This document shows, piece after piece, positions 11,564 through 21,805 of a stretch of DNA of 64,000 bases. Origin of the DNA: Parapristionchus giblindavisi (taxonomy: Eukaryota; Nematoda; Chromadorea; Rhabditida; Diplogasteridae); the NCBI GenBank assembly GCA_943737045.1, contig CALSFV010000036.1, positions 310,001 to 374,000 on the forward strand, given 5' to 3'. Every line of letters starts with the position of its first letter. Position 1 is the stretch's first letter. Both the position numbers and the translations under genes were made by a program. Below the pieces are notes generated by a model, which was not told where the DNA came from, did not search any database, and saw only the letters and a program-made list of their open reading frames with translations.

Positions 11564-12560
11564 GTTGTCGACAAGCATGACATCACACGCGAATTGCCAA
11601 AGATCCTCCTCCTATGCTTGTCACGTCAGATTCATCGATAATCCGTTTGTCAACGCTCATGCATACTGTCTGAGAAGCGGAAGAATGAGCGGGAGCAGCA
11701 TACATACACATCGTTAATTTAGAAAATACGGAGGAATATTGATCGTTAATGAACTTCTTGTCATAAATGTCTTGTTACAGCGTGCAGAAGCTTTAATAAT
11801 TATATATACACAGTTACTACTTAAACGCAACACGACTAACAATTGTTATAACAAAAAGAATCACGTTTCCAATGACGTTCTGTTAAGGCGACAGTCAGTA
11901 AAAAGAGCTACTCGTTCAGAAGGGCAGAAGATTCAGAGAGGAACGAGGATGAAAAAGGAAGTAGAGAAGAATATACAAGAAGGACGACAAAGACGGTTAT
12001 TCAAGTTTCTAGGGTTCTGCTAGTCAGGCGGTGAACGCGTCATCAACACAAAAATATATGAAAATGAAAAATTCACTAAACCAAACCGAAACAATTTCGA
12101 AATTATTTTTTCAGTTCTAAAAGTGATCATTTTTACAGTAATTTAAGCTAGTAATCCTAATATAATTTTGTCTTCAGGCGAATTCGCATGACTACCGTAG
12201 TTTCTGAGTTTCTAGAACTTTCTATTTTCTGTTTTCCGTTCCTTTAATTCGGTTTGCACCCAAATTTTCTCTCCATATCTTTGATTTTCGCCCGTTTTGT
12301 ATTTTCGTCCTTATTTCTTGCCCCATTATCCCGCCTCTATTATTGTTTTGCGAATATTTGCGCGTTACCTCCGCCCTTTTGTTTCCTTTTCGTTAACTTT
12401 GAAACCTCATTATTAAGTTTCTGTTCAGCTTTGAGAGTTTCTGTGGTCTTCTTCCCGTATCGTCCGAAACCGAGTCACGGCCATGGGTTACAGTCCCATT
12501 CCGTGTCCGTCTGACCTCTGGAGAAGGTCATTCAACGCATCTTCGCGCCATGAACGGTAA

Positions 12561-12669
12561 TGCACTGTTACATTTGCGTTACGTGCCTACGCCGTAACCC
12601 CCTCCGCCGCGTCGGAGAGGCGGCGGAGGGGGTTACGGCGTAGGCACGTAACGCAAATGTAACAGTGCA
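12561..12669. repeat. 109-bp perfect palindromic MITE, TAA on both sides
   Basis: Arms of about 50 bp (tgcactgttacatttgcgtt onward) are exact reverse complements around a GC-rich centre (ccgcgtcggagaggcgg). The site is flanked by taa on each side, a 3-bp target duplication typical of PIF/Harbinger-type MITEs. The second copy of the surrounding block lacks it near 29308, so it inserted after the duplication. Confidence 0.9.
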
Positions 12670-13404
12670 TAAGAGCTTGAGATATTTTGTGTAAAACACT
12701 TCTCTCATATCTGATATGATGAATAAATTGAATTTGAAAACATTTGAATAAGATGCAAGCTTTACACATTACAGGAGTCGTCGACGCATGGGCGGCTGGC
12801 CAGGATAAGAAACCATCTGGCCTTGACCTTGGTCGGCCCTTGGTTCTGAGATCCTCGCAAGGACGAGAAGAGCATCGTGCTGACGAGAGCCCGTTCGTCC
12901 TTACCGCGGGAAGAGGGGTAAGGTCTCACATCCTTACTTTATTATTCTGATATTTAGTTTACTTTTGTAAATATTAATTGATTTATTTTCAGCTCACGTG
13001 CATATCGGAACCGTACTTCCCCGTCGAAGAGCTTCCCGGAGGTACCGCCATCTGCAATCTCGAAGAGAAAGCCTTCTCGTCATTCCCTTCATTTGGTCCT
13101 CGGACGTTCGCATCCTTTCGTTGTTCATGCTGCTGCTTGCCGTCCACTACGAAGACTGCATTCTGACCAATGCTCTTATCCGATTTTGGTATGTGAAATC
13201 TTTCCATCACATTTATGTGATTTTGATTAGTTCTCGTGCGGACCACATGGATGAAGGCTGATAAACAGTTTCCTGGACGTAACTACCTTTTTTCCTCAAA
13301 AATCCTTCTGCTTTTGTTTGGCTAGACTCAATTGTTACTGATATTTCTCTGATATAGTTTTGGAATATCGTCAACTCAACTAACTACATTTCTACTAACC
13401 AAAT

Positions 13405-14097
13405 ATGTCCGCATCGTACGCTTCGACCGGCAAAGCAGTAATGGATGATCTTCTCGTCCTGCACGGAAGACCTATCGAGGAATGGTCGATCAGCAAGTTT
13501 GGAGATGCTGAGAGCAAGGTGTACACTCGTCGCAGCGACAATCCCGCCTGCATGGAGGACATTCTGCGTGCGGCCACACTGCTTAAGAACACAACGATGA
13601 ATCACACGTATGCTCTTCTCGCTCCATGGCTACCATATCGTACACAATGGGATGAACTTCTCGATTCAAAGACCAATATTCTGGAGACTTCTGATGATGG
13701 TCTGATGCGTGTCGTGCACCATGTCACTCGCAAGAAGTTCCCCATCTCTGCTCGTGATACGGTTGATGTTATCTCAATCAATCGAGTTTCTCCATCGCTA
13801 CTTCTTCTCGCATCTCGATCTATCCATGATTTCCCTAATGCTCCAGCAGAACAGACTGATGTTGTTCGAACTGAGAATCAACTTGGAGGATATGTACTTG
13901 AACAACAAGAAAATGATGTCATGTTCACCATGTACTTCCACTCTGATCTCAAGTTGAACGCCCCTCGGCTCATTGCTAGCGTCGTTTCTGCTGCCAAGCC
14001 AAAGTTCGCCGTGGACAAACTGCGTGCGCTCGCCAAGGCGACGAAGGACAACAAGCCTTCTGTTAGCGAGGAACATCTTGCCCAGTGTTGTTTGTAG
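13405..14097 (+). CDS. Intronless START-domain lipid-transfer protein, 230 aa
   Basis: Single open frame from ATG 13405 to TAG 14095-14097. The START core (about residues 30-210) shows WSISKF, VYTRR.DNPACM, LPYRTQWDELLDSKTNILET, HHVTRKKFPISARDTVDV, RSIHDFP, GGYVLEQQEND and FHSDLKLNAPRLIASVVSAA. This is the family order of the W..E......R....... P.s.RD...v pattern, the internal G..i......t.v.y....d..G-like strand, and the C-terminal helix. START proteins bind sterols, phospholipids or ceramides in a hydrophobic pocket; which one cannot be told. There is no signal or membrane segment, so it is probably cytosolic. It ends LAQCCL. Codon use is rich in C-ending codons, unlike the AT-rich surroundings. 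Every neighbouring gene has introns and this has none. The paralogous block at 29.7-29.9 kb lacks it. Confidence 0.88.
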   Translation: MSASYASTGKAVMDDLLVLHGRPIEEWSISKFGDAESKVYTRRSDNPACMEDILRAATLLKNTTMNHTYALLAPWLPYRTQWDELLDSKTNILETSDDGLMRVVHHVTRKKFPISARDTVDVISINRVSPSLLLLASRSIHDFPNAPAEQTDVVRTENQLGGYVLEQQENDVMFTMYFHSDLKLNAPRLIASVVSAAKPKFAVDKLRALAKATKDNKPSVSEEHLAQCCL

Positions 14098-14185
14098 TCT
14101 GACCTTTGATCTCCGATGTAGTTTGTAGTCTGACCTTTGATCCCCGGTGTAGTTTGTAGTCTGACCTTTGATCTCACGTGCAGTT
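14094..14185. repeat. 31-bp tandem repeat over the START stop codon
   Basis: Three units of agtctgacctttgatctc... starting near 14096, 14127 and 14158; the TAG stop of the START gene lies at the start of the first. The units contain cctttgatc, related to the intronic GATCAAA heptamer found through the window. Confidence 0.8.
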
Positions 14186-14827
14186 GTCAGTTTTGATCTG
14201 CAGATTGTAGTTTGGTACCGAATTGCCCTGATCTTACTTGAACTCTGAACTGTATCATGCTAAACACTAATCCTGTAGATAAATTATATTATATAATATT
14301 GGTATGCTGAGGTTTCAAATAATGTACAAATGTACAAATGTTCAAAAACATTTGTAGCTTTTGACGGTTTGGTTGAGGAAAGTTTGTATTAGCGATTTGT
14401 TTAGTAATTATGTCTCATTGTTTTAAATTTCAGGCTGATCACTTTGCTCTTGCGTGCACGCACATGGAGCGATTTACGGCAACGGCGAGTTTGATTACTG
14501 GAAAGGAGACCGGAGATGAACTACACTTGTACGGAAGAAGAGCTGCTCTTACTGGATACGAAAGAAGATTTCAGTGGGCTAACAGAGACCCCACAAGTCT
14601 CGGTGCGACCCCTCTTGTGTGTTGGAGCTAGTTAGCATTTGCCGAGGAGAAGTGTTGCTGTGCTATCTTTTCAGATTTGAATAAAGTGTTTCTGATGTTT
14701 GATTGTACTTGATTTTGGTGTCCATCCCCGCGAAGTGAAATGGGCGGAGTTGTAATCAGTATATATAAGATAACAGACGAATCTACAAGATTTCGCATAT
14801 GTACATCATATGTTTTGATTGCTGATA

Positions 14828-14905
14828 GGACCCGTGGTCTAGTGGTTAGTAGCTCGGCCCATCAACCGGGTTGGTCGGCGGAAAAGTTCGATCACAAATG
14901 GGAGC
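14828..14905 (+). other. tRNA-like sequence (decayed tRNA or SINE head)
   Basis: Contains gtggtctagtggttagtagc, matching the D-arm/A box of Glu/Asp/Gly-type tRNAs. Next is a possible anticodon stem CTCGG/CCGGG around an 8-base loop, then a poor B box (agttcgatcac). Acceptor ends do not pair well, so this is not a working tRNA. A second copy at 30346-30425 has a 4-base insertion. Confidence 0.5.
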
Positions 14906-14949
14906 AGCAAAAGAAGATCGTATTTTTTTCTTCCCTACTACAAGATCGT

Positions 14950-15150
14950 AAATGTTATGGTTTAGTTACTGTAGCTGGGAAGGGTTACTGTAGATGGAAG
15001 GGAAGGTGCCAGCTACAGTAACTAAACCATCCACAGCAACCCTTCATTTCTACAGTATCCCTTCCCAGCTACAGTAACCCCTCGATTTACAGTACCTCTT
15101 CCATCTACAGTAACCTTTCCATATACAGTAACGGTTAAATCCCATTCATA
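14950..15150. repeat. CTACAGTAACC-type short repeat array
   Basis: About ten copies of (c)tacagtaacccttcc and its reverse complement gggttactgtag occur in both orientations, forming an imperfect inverted array (for example ctgggaagggttactgtag near 14977 against its complement near 15000-15070). Similar arrays lie at 30640-30800, 8460-8650 and 58235-58370. Confidence 0.75.
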
Positions 15151-15472
15151 GCTAACTCTAAATACAGAAAAAAAAGATCACTAATATTTGCGCGAAAAGT
15201 CTGAGAACATATTATTGAAGATCTCTACAGTATCTCACTCCATCGTAAGTTTATTAGATTAACGAATAATAACAGAAAATGGATGGACTGACAAAAGAAC
15301 CGTATTGATGTAAATATGGAAAGTTATTGATTATATTGATTGATAGATCTTGGACGACTGACTGCTATTCATGATCAACGTATAAATTAAATGCTCAACA
15401 AGAAATGAAAGAGGTTGGGGGTGAGGCTAATGGAAAAGGGGGCGTGGCTTAATAACAACAAGTGGGCGGAGT

Positions 15473-16060
15473 CTATCGACTATAATGGGGCATGGGCGGT
15501 CGGTCACGATAATGCGCCTTGAACCATGTGAGCACGGACTCGATTGATGGGAACATTTGGCCTCTGAAAAAGAATTAATATTAAATAAATAAATAAATAT
15601 AAATAATAAATATTAAATTTTGGACTGCGAATTCATGTTTCTAGTATCACTCAATTAAATCAAACTGCCAAATGTTTCAATAGATGACAAGGTATGCAAG
15701 TACTGTTCCTAAACATACAAAGTCCGTTAGAATGCAAGACCATTGTCACTACCGTACCCATCACTGGCCTACACTATAGATATAGTTACCATATATATAA
15801 CTCATTATATATAATAACTCATTCACACATTATCTGTGGCAAATACTAACTTATCTGAGACATGAAAATGAAAAGATGGTAACTTTTAGATAAAATCGAT
15901 CGATAATAGCCTATTAAACTAACGGAATCTTGGATGGATTAGCCCTCCTCTCATCTTGTAGATGCATTTCGATCTCATCCTTCTTCTCGCTCGTCTGTCC
16001 CTCCAGTGCATACATGTAAATTCAATACCTGCAATGAAGATTACGGTAAGCGACGGATTA
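15473..16060 (-). pseudogene. SPT6 3'-end fragment, internally deleted copy
   Basis: 15560-15473 repeats the terminal SPT6 exon (GQMFPSIESVLTWFKAHY, stop 15473-15475). 16012-15920 repeats the linker exon (EGQTSEKKDEIEMHLQDERR). The exon between them, present at 8759-8655, is gone: similarity to the 8-9 kb copy stops near 15790 (8490) and resumes near 15830 (9040). The fragment cannot encode an SH2 domain. Similarity to 7860-9280 extends beyond the exons on both sides. Confidence 0.75.
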
Positions 16061-16067
16061 CAGAGTA

Positions 16068-16100
16068 AGTGATTGGTTCTCGCCACCCTTGTGTCGGGGT
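16068..16100. mobile_element. Right end of a family D (hAT-like) element
   Basis: gtgattggttctcgccaccct matches the terminal inverted repeat of the element at 21994-23158. Only this end is present. Confidence 0.5.
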
Positions 16101-16240
16101 GTCTGGGGTGGTTGTATTATTTGTTGGTGGGTTTCATCGTTATTACTGCATATTTCATTTTGTAACTAGACTCACAAGTAGAAAGGACTGGTCGATAAAC
16201 CCGGCAGATGCATGTTTCACCGTTAAACTAAATAGACAAT

Positions 16241-18385
16241 ACGAACCTGTCGGTACAACTCATCGGCGAATGCATCCAGATCGAGATCTTTGAGACGATC
16301 GGGCGTCTGGAGTACCTCCTCAAGGGCCGCCGTGGGGTCGGCAGCGTCGTCAACCTATTTAATTTTTGAATTATTAACCATGCCGGGCGTTCGTTAGGTC
16401 AGGCGTATGCTTATTGGTAGGCTAATCGACATAAATTATTAGTGCATTGTATCTTTTTATATCAACAAAAGATTGTCATCGATCTCTCTACACAGAAGTG
16501 GACAATACAAAATTTCGCACTTTAAGCGCGTCAGTGTGCATGAAACAACTCACCTCAAGCGCGTCAACAGCCATCTTCCTCGCCCATTCGTTCGTTTCCG
16601 GGTGCACACGCAAGCCATCAAACACCTGCGATAGAAAATTATTGATTGATCGATCACTCGGAAAACTACAGTATTTCATGATATATACATTAATCAATAA
16701 AACTACCGTATACCTCAACGTAGATATCGGTTCGTTCCGAGACGCGGACCGTATCGATGCGAATGAAGCCGGCACAGTTCATGAATACCTCGAAAGAGGC
16801 AATTATTGATAAACTGGATGGGATTATTGATCGATCGATCGATAGACAAAGGAAACTACCGTATACCTTTGGACCGATCTTGCACAGTGTGACCAGACGC
16901 GTTCGACTCTCCAGCAGGCAATTGTTCTGTCTATAAAAGCGGCCTTTATGCCATTAAGGAATAGTCGAAGAAACTAATAATAGATAGATCTAGCTACGCC
17001 AAACCACCAGGTTTAAAAGTAATTTGCGATGAGCTCAATATACGTTAGAACTTTGCATAAGGACTTTACACTCTATTCGAGCATAACCTACAGTATCTAT
17101 CGTATCTGAGCATTTATTGCTTGATTTTATAAAATTGATTGAATTGATTATCGTATCTACCGTAATACCTGGTAATCTTCAATAGATAGGCGGCCTTTTG
17201 AGGTCCGAGTCCACACACAAACTGCAGTAATCCCGACTGATGGGAGTGCTCAGCACACTTGTTGATGTCCACGCCAACCTGTAAAGAACGTAAAGATATA
17301 TCCAGATATTCAAGGTGCACGAAGTCTAGCGGGAATAACCTATGATTGTATTCAAAAAAAAAAAAAAAAAAAAACAAAAAAACTGTAACGTAACTATTCA
17401 ACTTATGCTGATATGGTTTAAACTAATTTGAAAGTCTCCGCTCTCGCAATGCTCTCTCATTTTCTTCGTCTATGAGAGAGTGTTGTCAGAGCGGAGGTTA
17501 AAATTGGCTAGGAAGTGATTTTTTCACGGATGCTTCGGTCAAGCTTCGTAGTTTGTAACGTACTTTTCGACCTATGCCGGGAACGCATTTAAGCAACATA
17601 CTCAAACAGCGTTGGCACTTATTGTTAGAACACACTAAAATAATCAATATTTGATTAGCATGCAAGAATTAATCAGCATTTTCGAGATCGATGCAAGCCA
17701 AGTCTTCAAAACTCTTAATCTAACCAACCAAGATCAGACCATGGGTGTAGTTTTAGCATGTCAATTTTATGTTTCAATCTATTCTAATATTGCCGTGGAA
17801 TTATTTCTTTCCTAATAATAGTGTAGCGATTCAGTCCGATAAAGCTCTTTTCCCTTGTTTAGCTAGGGAGTTCAAACACAGGTTATGGCATAACCCGGAG
17901 AGAGTGAAACGAAAGAAGGGGTTGCTATAACAGAATAGTGGTTTATAGTTACGCTACTTCTAATTGGACATAAATGACTATTATGATAATAATAACAATA
18001 ACAATAATAATCAACTAACTCATATTGATCCGTATCCGAGATTGGTCGATGATGTTGTTCACCCGTCTCCTCAAGGTAGTTCTGCATACGACGGTACAGA
18101 CCGAGCAACTGCAATACAACATTAGATCAAACTACAAACTACAAGGCCAATGAATCTATACCCCTTCACCTACCGTACCTCGTTTCTCCTTTGTTAGGAA
18201 GTCAGATCAAACTACACTCCTAACCAATCAATATCACAACCAAACTCAGTCCACCTACCGTACCTTGTTCTTACGCGACGAGAGATGACACCATTTCTGA
18301 TCCCATTTGTATACTCTCCAGAGCTCATTGATAGCCAGTACATCCGATAGGTTCTCCTTACGGTAGAAACCGATAAAGGGCACCT
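16241..18385 (-). pseudogene. SPT6 middle segment (YqgF to HhH/death-like region), displaced copy
   Basis: Seven minus-strand exons with good splice sites: 18385-18265 (VPFIGFYRKENLSDVLAINE), 18110-18019 (LLGLYRRMQNYLEETGEQ), 17279-17168 (VGVDINKCAEHSHQSGLLQF..GLGPQKA; HhH), 16930-16868 (NNCLLESRTRLVTL..IGPK), 16789-16714 ([11 protein letters not shown]), 16626-16554 ([20 protein letters not shown]) and 16354-16247 ([20 protein letters not shown]). Each is in frame on its own. In SPT6 a long region (tex-like core and YqgF) belongs between the second and third, and it is absent. The first two exons also lie downstream of exons they should precede (25.2-23.9 kb). Donors are mostly GTATACGG. It cannot make a full SPT6; transcription is unknown. 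Confidence 0.75.
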
Positions 18386-19204
18386 TAATCGATCGATTTA
18401 TATTATTATGATAAATATTATTGATTTATAATGTAGGATTTATAATGTAGGATAATGTAGGATAAATCGGAACTAATCAAGCAATCAATGCTTCATAAAC
18501 ACATTGAAACGAGAATGCGCCGGGTACATTTCGTATGTGCACCAGGGGTGTGCGGCAACCACTTTTTTCGGCAACCGGAAAATAAAAATTCGGCAATAGC
18601 CGGCAATTTTGAATATTTATGAATATTGAATGAATTCAACTATTTAAAATGAGCCAACGATAATTTTTATGAAGTATCAAAAATCGTTAATAAACGAAAC
18701 CAATGGCAATAAAAAATTGCAACAACGAATGAAATATCAATATTTTTCGTTACTTATGTACCCATAAGTAGAATATTCATAGAGTTGAGTGATAATTGGA
18801 AAGATTCTTTCTGTATTTGTTGAGAAAGATTCCTGCCGTCCCGAATAGTCTTTCTGCTTTCGCAGATCCGGATGAGCAAATTAGATACTTCGTGGTTACT
18901 CGTGAGATAAGCGAGTGTTATGCCTTCGCAACATTACTAGTTTAATGAGATAATGGATCAATCTCAGTGTCTGGTGTAGTGGCCAGAAAACTTTCGACTT
19001 CCTGGAGAAAACACAAAGGCTAACGAATTGTCATTCTCAAAGCGACACGATTATTCGTTTTGGTATACATCACATTTCTAAGATATTGCACACAAACTCG
19101 TGCTTATTTCACTTTTTTTCAATCATTTTTTGCTTAAATCTTATTTCGGCAATTTTTCATAATTGGTTGCCGTTGCCGGCAATCAATTTCGGCAATCAAA
19201 AGTC

Positions 19205-20410
19205 GGCAATTTCGGCAATCGGCAACTCATAAGGGAGGGGTACTTAGCCGTGTGCGATAAAACCTAACAAAAAGTGCATGGTTGGAAAGAGGAGAAGAGG
19301 AAGAGGATTTTAAGACTTTTTGGTCTTTTCATTTTTTAGGTCTGGGCTTCCTAAGGTCTGAAAATCGATTTTGAAAATGAGCAATTCCATGGGTGAAATT
19401 TCATGGGTCCAATGGTATAGATATCTGTTAGATACCTCATCACACCCTTGCATTCCCTTAACAAGCAACAGGTGGCGCAGTAGGTAAGAGGCTCGTCTAT
19501 GTAATTTTTGATTGTTCGTGTTCGATGGTTCGATTCCTCGTATTGCAACTTTTTTTTTGCTCATTTGTTTTTGATCAAACTCCTTTTTAATACCAATTTA
19601 ACAGCAAATCTACCAGCCAATACTTAATAACGGTGCATATTGGACCAGAAACATGAAAAGCAGAAGCTGACTCTGCAGCGAGGACAAATGGTACAGCCTG
19701 GCACCAAATCAAGGATATTCAGAAGCGGTTGAACTCCACGATACTCTTCCGATAAATTGATTACCGCATCTCCGCTCGCGACAACCTGCTCAAGTTTGCG
19801 CTGCAAGTGCATTGGTGCCTGGGCAGCGACGCCTTCATCGCTTACGGTAACTTCAAGGGAGGCTTCATTAACACCCGCCCGCCTCCCTGGGACCCATGTT
19901 CGGTCAAATAATCTCTACGCCTTGCCCCTGTGACGAGCCAGGCTGTGCCATCTGTCCTCGCTGCAGAGTCAGCTTCTGCTTTTCATGTTTCTGGTCCAAT
20001 ATGCACCGTTATTAAGTATTGACTGGTAGATTTGCTGTTAAATTGTTAATAAAAAGGATTTTGATCAAAAACAAAATGAGCAAAAAAAAGTTGCAATACG
20101 AGGAATCGAACCATCGAACACGAACAATCAAAAATTACATAGACGAGCCTCTTACCTACTGCGCCACCTGTTGCTTGGGAAGTGAATGCAAGGGCGAGAT
20201 GAGGTATCTAACAGATATCTATACCATTGGACCCATGAAATTTCACCCATGGAATTGCTCATTTTCAAAATCGATTTTCAGACCTTAGGAAGCCAAGACC
20301 TAAAAAATGAAAAGACCAAAAAGTCTTAGAATTTGATCCTCTTTCCAACCATGCACTTTTTGTTAGGTTTTATCGCACACGGCTAAGTACCCCTCCCTTA
20401 TCAGTTGCCG
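19205..20410. repeat. Long inverted repeat, arms about 0.5 kb
   Basis: Left arm about 19208-19705 (ggcaactcataagggagggg...aggacaaatggtacagcctgg) and right arm about 19925-20408 are reverse complements with roughly 90 percent identity and small indels. The 220-base centre (accgcatctccgctcgcg... to ...tgacgagccagg) is unique here. Foldback of this length would form a near-kilobase hairpin RNA if transcribed. Confidence 0.85.
19471..19540 (+). other. tRNA-derived pol III boxes inside the foldback arm
   Basis: A box tggcgcagtagg (19473-19484) and B box ggttcgattcc (19527-19537) match the consensus exactly and have tRNA-like spacing. The mirror copy is at 20102-20166 on the minus strand. No full cloverleaf can be drawn, so a SINE head or decayed tRNA is the likely source. 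Confidence 0.6.
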
Positions 20411-20415
20411 CACAC

Positions 20416-20619
20416 CATAGGTCGAATAGCTAGGTTATCGATTTTCAAAAAAACGGTCAGGTCTTTCGATATTTGGCAAATTTGGCTCAAAATCCGGTCA
20501 GGTTTTTCGATTTTTGTTAAATTTTGGCTCAAAATCAGGGCAGGTTTTTAGATTTTTGTGAGATTTTGGCTCAAAATCCGGTCAGGCTTGGTACTTTGTA
20601 ACATACTTTTCGACCAATG
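20416..20619. mobile_element. Family A MITE, 204 bp, 8-bp TSD
   Basis: Ends cataggtcgaa and ttcgaccaatg. Flanking ccgcacac at 20408-20415 and 20620-20627. It landed inside the right terminal repeat of the 18543-20632 element and is therefore younger. Confidence 0.88.
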
Positions 20620-21282
20620 CCGCACACCCCTGATGTGCACTACAAAATTCATTACCCCTCCCCCATTCCAAGCAACAATATCGATATTAAGATTGCATTT
20701 ATTTATATATTTTAAAATTAAAAGAATTGTAGGTGATTACTGAAAGTAAAGGCTCTTTCGCACACTTTAGAAAAAATAAATCAGACCCGCTCGATTCGTG
20801 TCACAAGTGCCGATCACAACATCAACCAAACATCTTTTGATGTATTGATCAGAGAGATCAAAACGAAAAATCATACGACAGGGTGAAAACAGCCATTGCT
20901 GTTTTAGGTATCAGGCTATCAAAAAAAGTTGGGATAGAACTTATTTGATTGCTGCAATCTTGGCACACAATAGTGATATACCACGCGGTATGTTCTTTTT
21001 GCCAACACTCCCTTCCCTGTGCGGCGCATATCATTTGCCTCCATGACTGTTTGGGTATAGCGAGCGCCGCTTAAAGAGAGCGAAACCTCATGTCTCTTCT
21101 ACGAGTAATGCTCTCTCGTTGTCATAGGTGGGCGCGTGAAAACGAATTCTTTTTTCGCGCATCCTTGCCTTCCCTTGCGGGGCCTTGCGCATAGCCTTGC
21201 CTCGTAAAAAATTGGAAAATTTCCGGTAAAATCTGCTAAAAATGGCCATGCGCACAGCCTTTCCCCCACCGTGCCCACCTAT

Positions 21283-21729
21283 GATCCCGTCGATCCAAGC
21301 TGTTGTACGAGCGCACGAAAGTAGATTCAGGCCTTTGTTGTCTTTCTGCTTGTCTGTCAGTCGGTTGGGGTACCCATCGATGCAACTTCAGGACCTTGTC
21401 AAGATCCTGACATTTGACGGTGCGTAGCATCCGGAAAACGAATATTTTTTTGCGCGCAGCCTTGCTTTCCCATCGGGGCCTTGCGCATAGCCTCGCATCG
21501 CAAAAATTGGAAAATTTCCAGTCAAAATTGCCAAAAAAATAGCCGTGCGCACAGCCTTGCCTCCCCATTCCCCCGGTTTGCGCGCACCCTTCCCCCAGCG
21601 TGCCCACCTATGGGCACAGTGCTGCTCCAGCGCGTTCAAGTCCAGCTCGTGGGGCCGTCCGGACCTGCCCTCGTCTTTTACGTCGTACTCCCCTTCTACG
21701 AACCGTTTGATCCAACGTTGTTGCACAGT
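21283..21729 (-). pseudogene. Mariner-type transposase fragments
   Basis: 21729-21622 reads TVQQRWIKRFVEGEYDVKDE then GRSGRPHELD, the second helix-turn-helix and GRP linker of mariner transposases (W..+F..G......R.GRP). 21420-21283 reads KCQDLDKVLKLHRWVPQPTD, matching the LDK....WVPH.LT motif downstream of it. The two parts are separated by a family C copy, and the catalytic DD34D region is absent. Non-functional. Confidence 0.7.
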
Positions 21730-21805
21730 GTGTGTACTAGGGGCCTTAGTGTTGTTACATATAGCCATGCGCATAGCCTTGCATTTGCCCTCCCAGGTTG
21801 CGTAC

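Larger units (their letters stand above)
11570..15140. repeat. Duplicated block, copy 1 (partner 28500-30840)
   Basis: Matches the partner in the same order and direction: 11590-11700 with 28515-28610, 12050-12250 with 28870-29040, 12250-12555 with 29045-29300, 12680-13275 with 29310-29750, then 14385-14930 with 29905-30450. Identity ranges from about 95 percent (14410-14580) to barely alignable. Extra sequence in this copy: palindrome 12561-12669 and the START gene with flanks (about 13276-14384). The block held an older gene of unknown kind. On the plus strand ADHFALACTHMERFTATAS at about 14440 is preserved in both copies. On the minus strand 13190-13000 and 29655-29560 share a DGxQQHE peptide. 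The strand of the lost gene is not resolved. Confidence 0.75.
18543..20632. mobile_element. 2.09-kb non-autonomous hAT-like element, 8-bp TSD
   Basis: Ends are caggggtgtgcggcaac and its complement (interrupted by a later family A insertion) ending gcacacccctg. Flanks are atgtgcac on both sides (18535-18542 and 20633-20640). CAGGG-type ends and an 8-bp duplication are hAT hallmarks. There is no transposase frame. 18555-19225 is rich in cggcaatt repeats and the rest is a long foldback. It is inserted upstream of the displaced SPT6 exon at 18385. Confidence 0.85.

Noticed and set aside
12744..13261. Plus-strand membrane-receptor exons (DVRILSLFMLLLAVHYED)
   Set aside because: Hydrophobic only by chance of frame. 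The minus strand of the same segment shares a peptide with the paralogous block, so the plus-strand receptor reading is not supported.
13878..14177. 99-aa minus ORF
   Set aside because: Antisense of the START gene and its 31-bp tandem repeats.
14828..14905. Functional tRNA gene
   Set aside because: A box is good but the B box and acceptor stem are poor and the anticodon loop has 8 bases. Kept only as tRNA-like.
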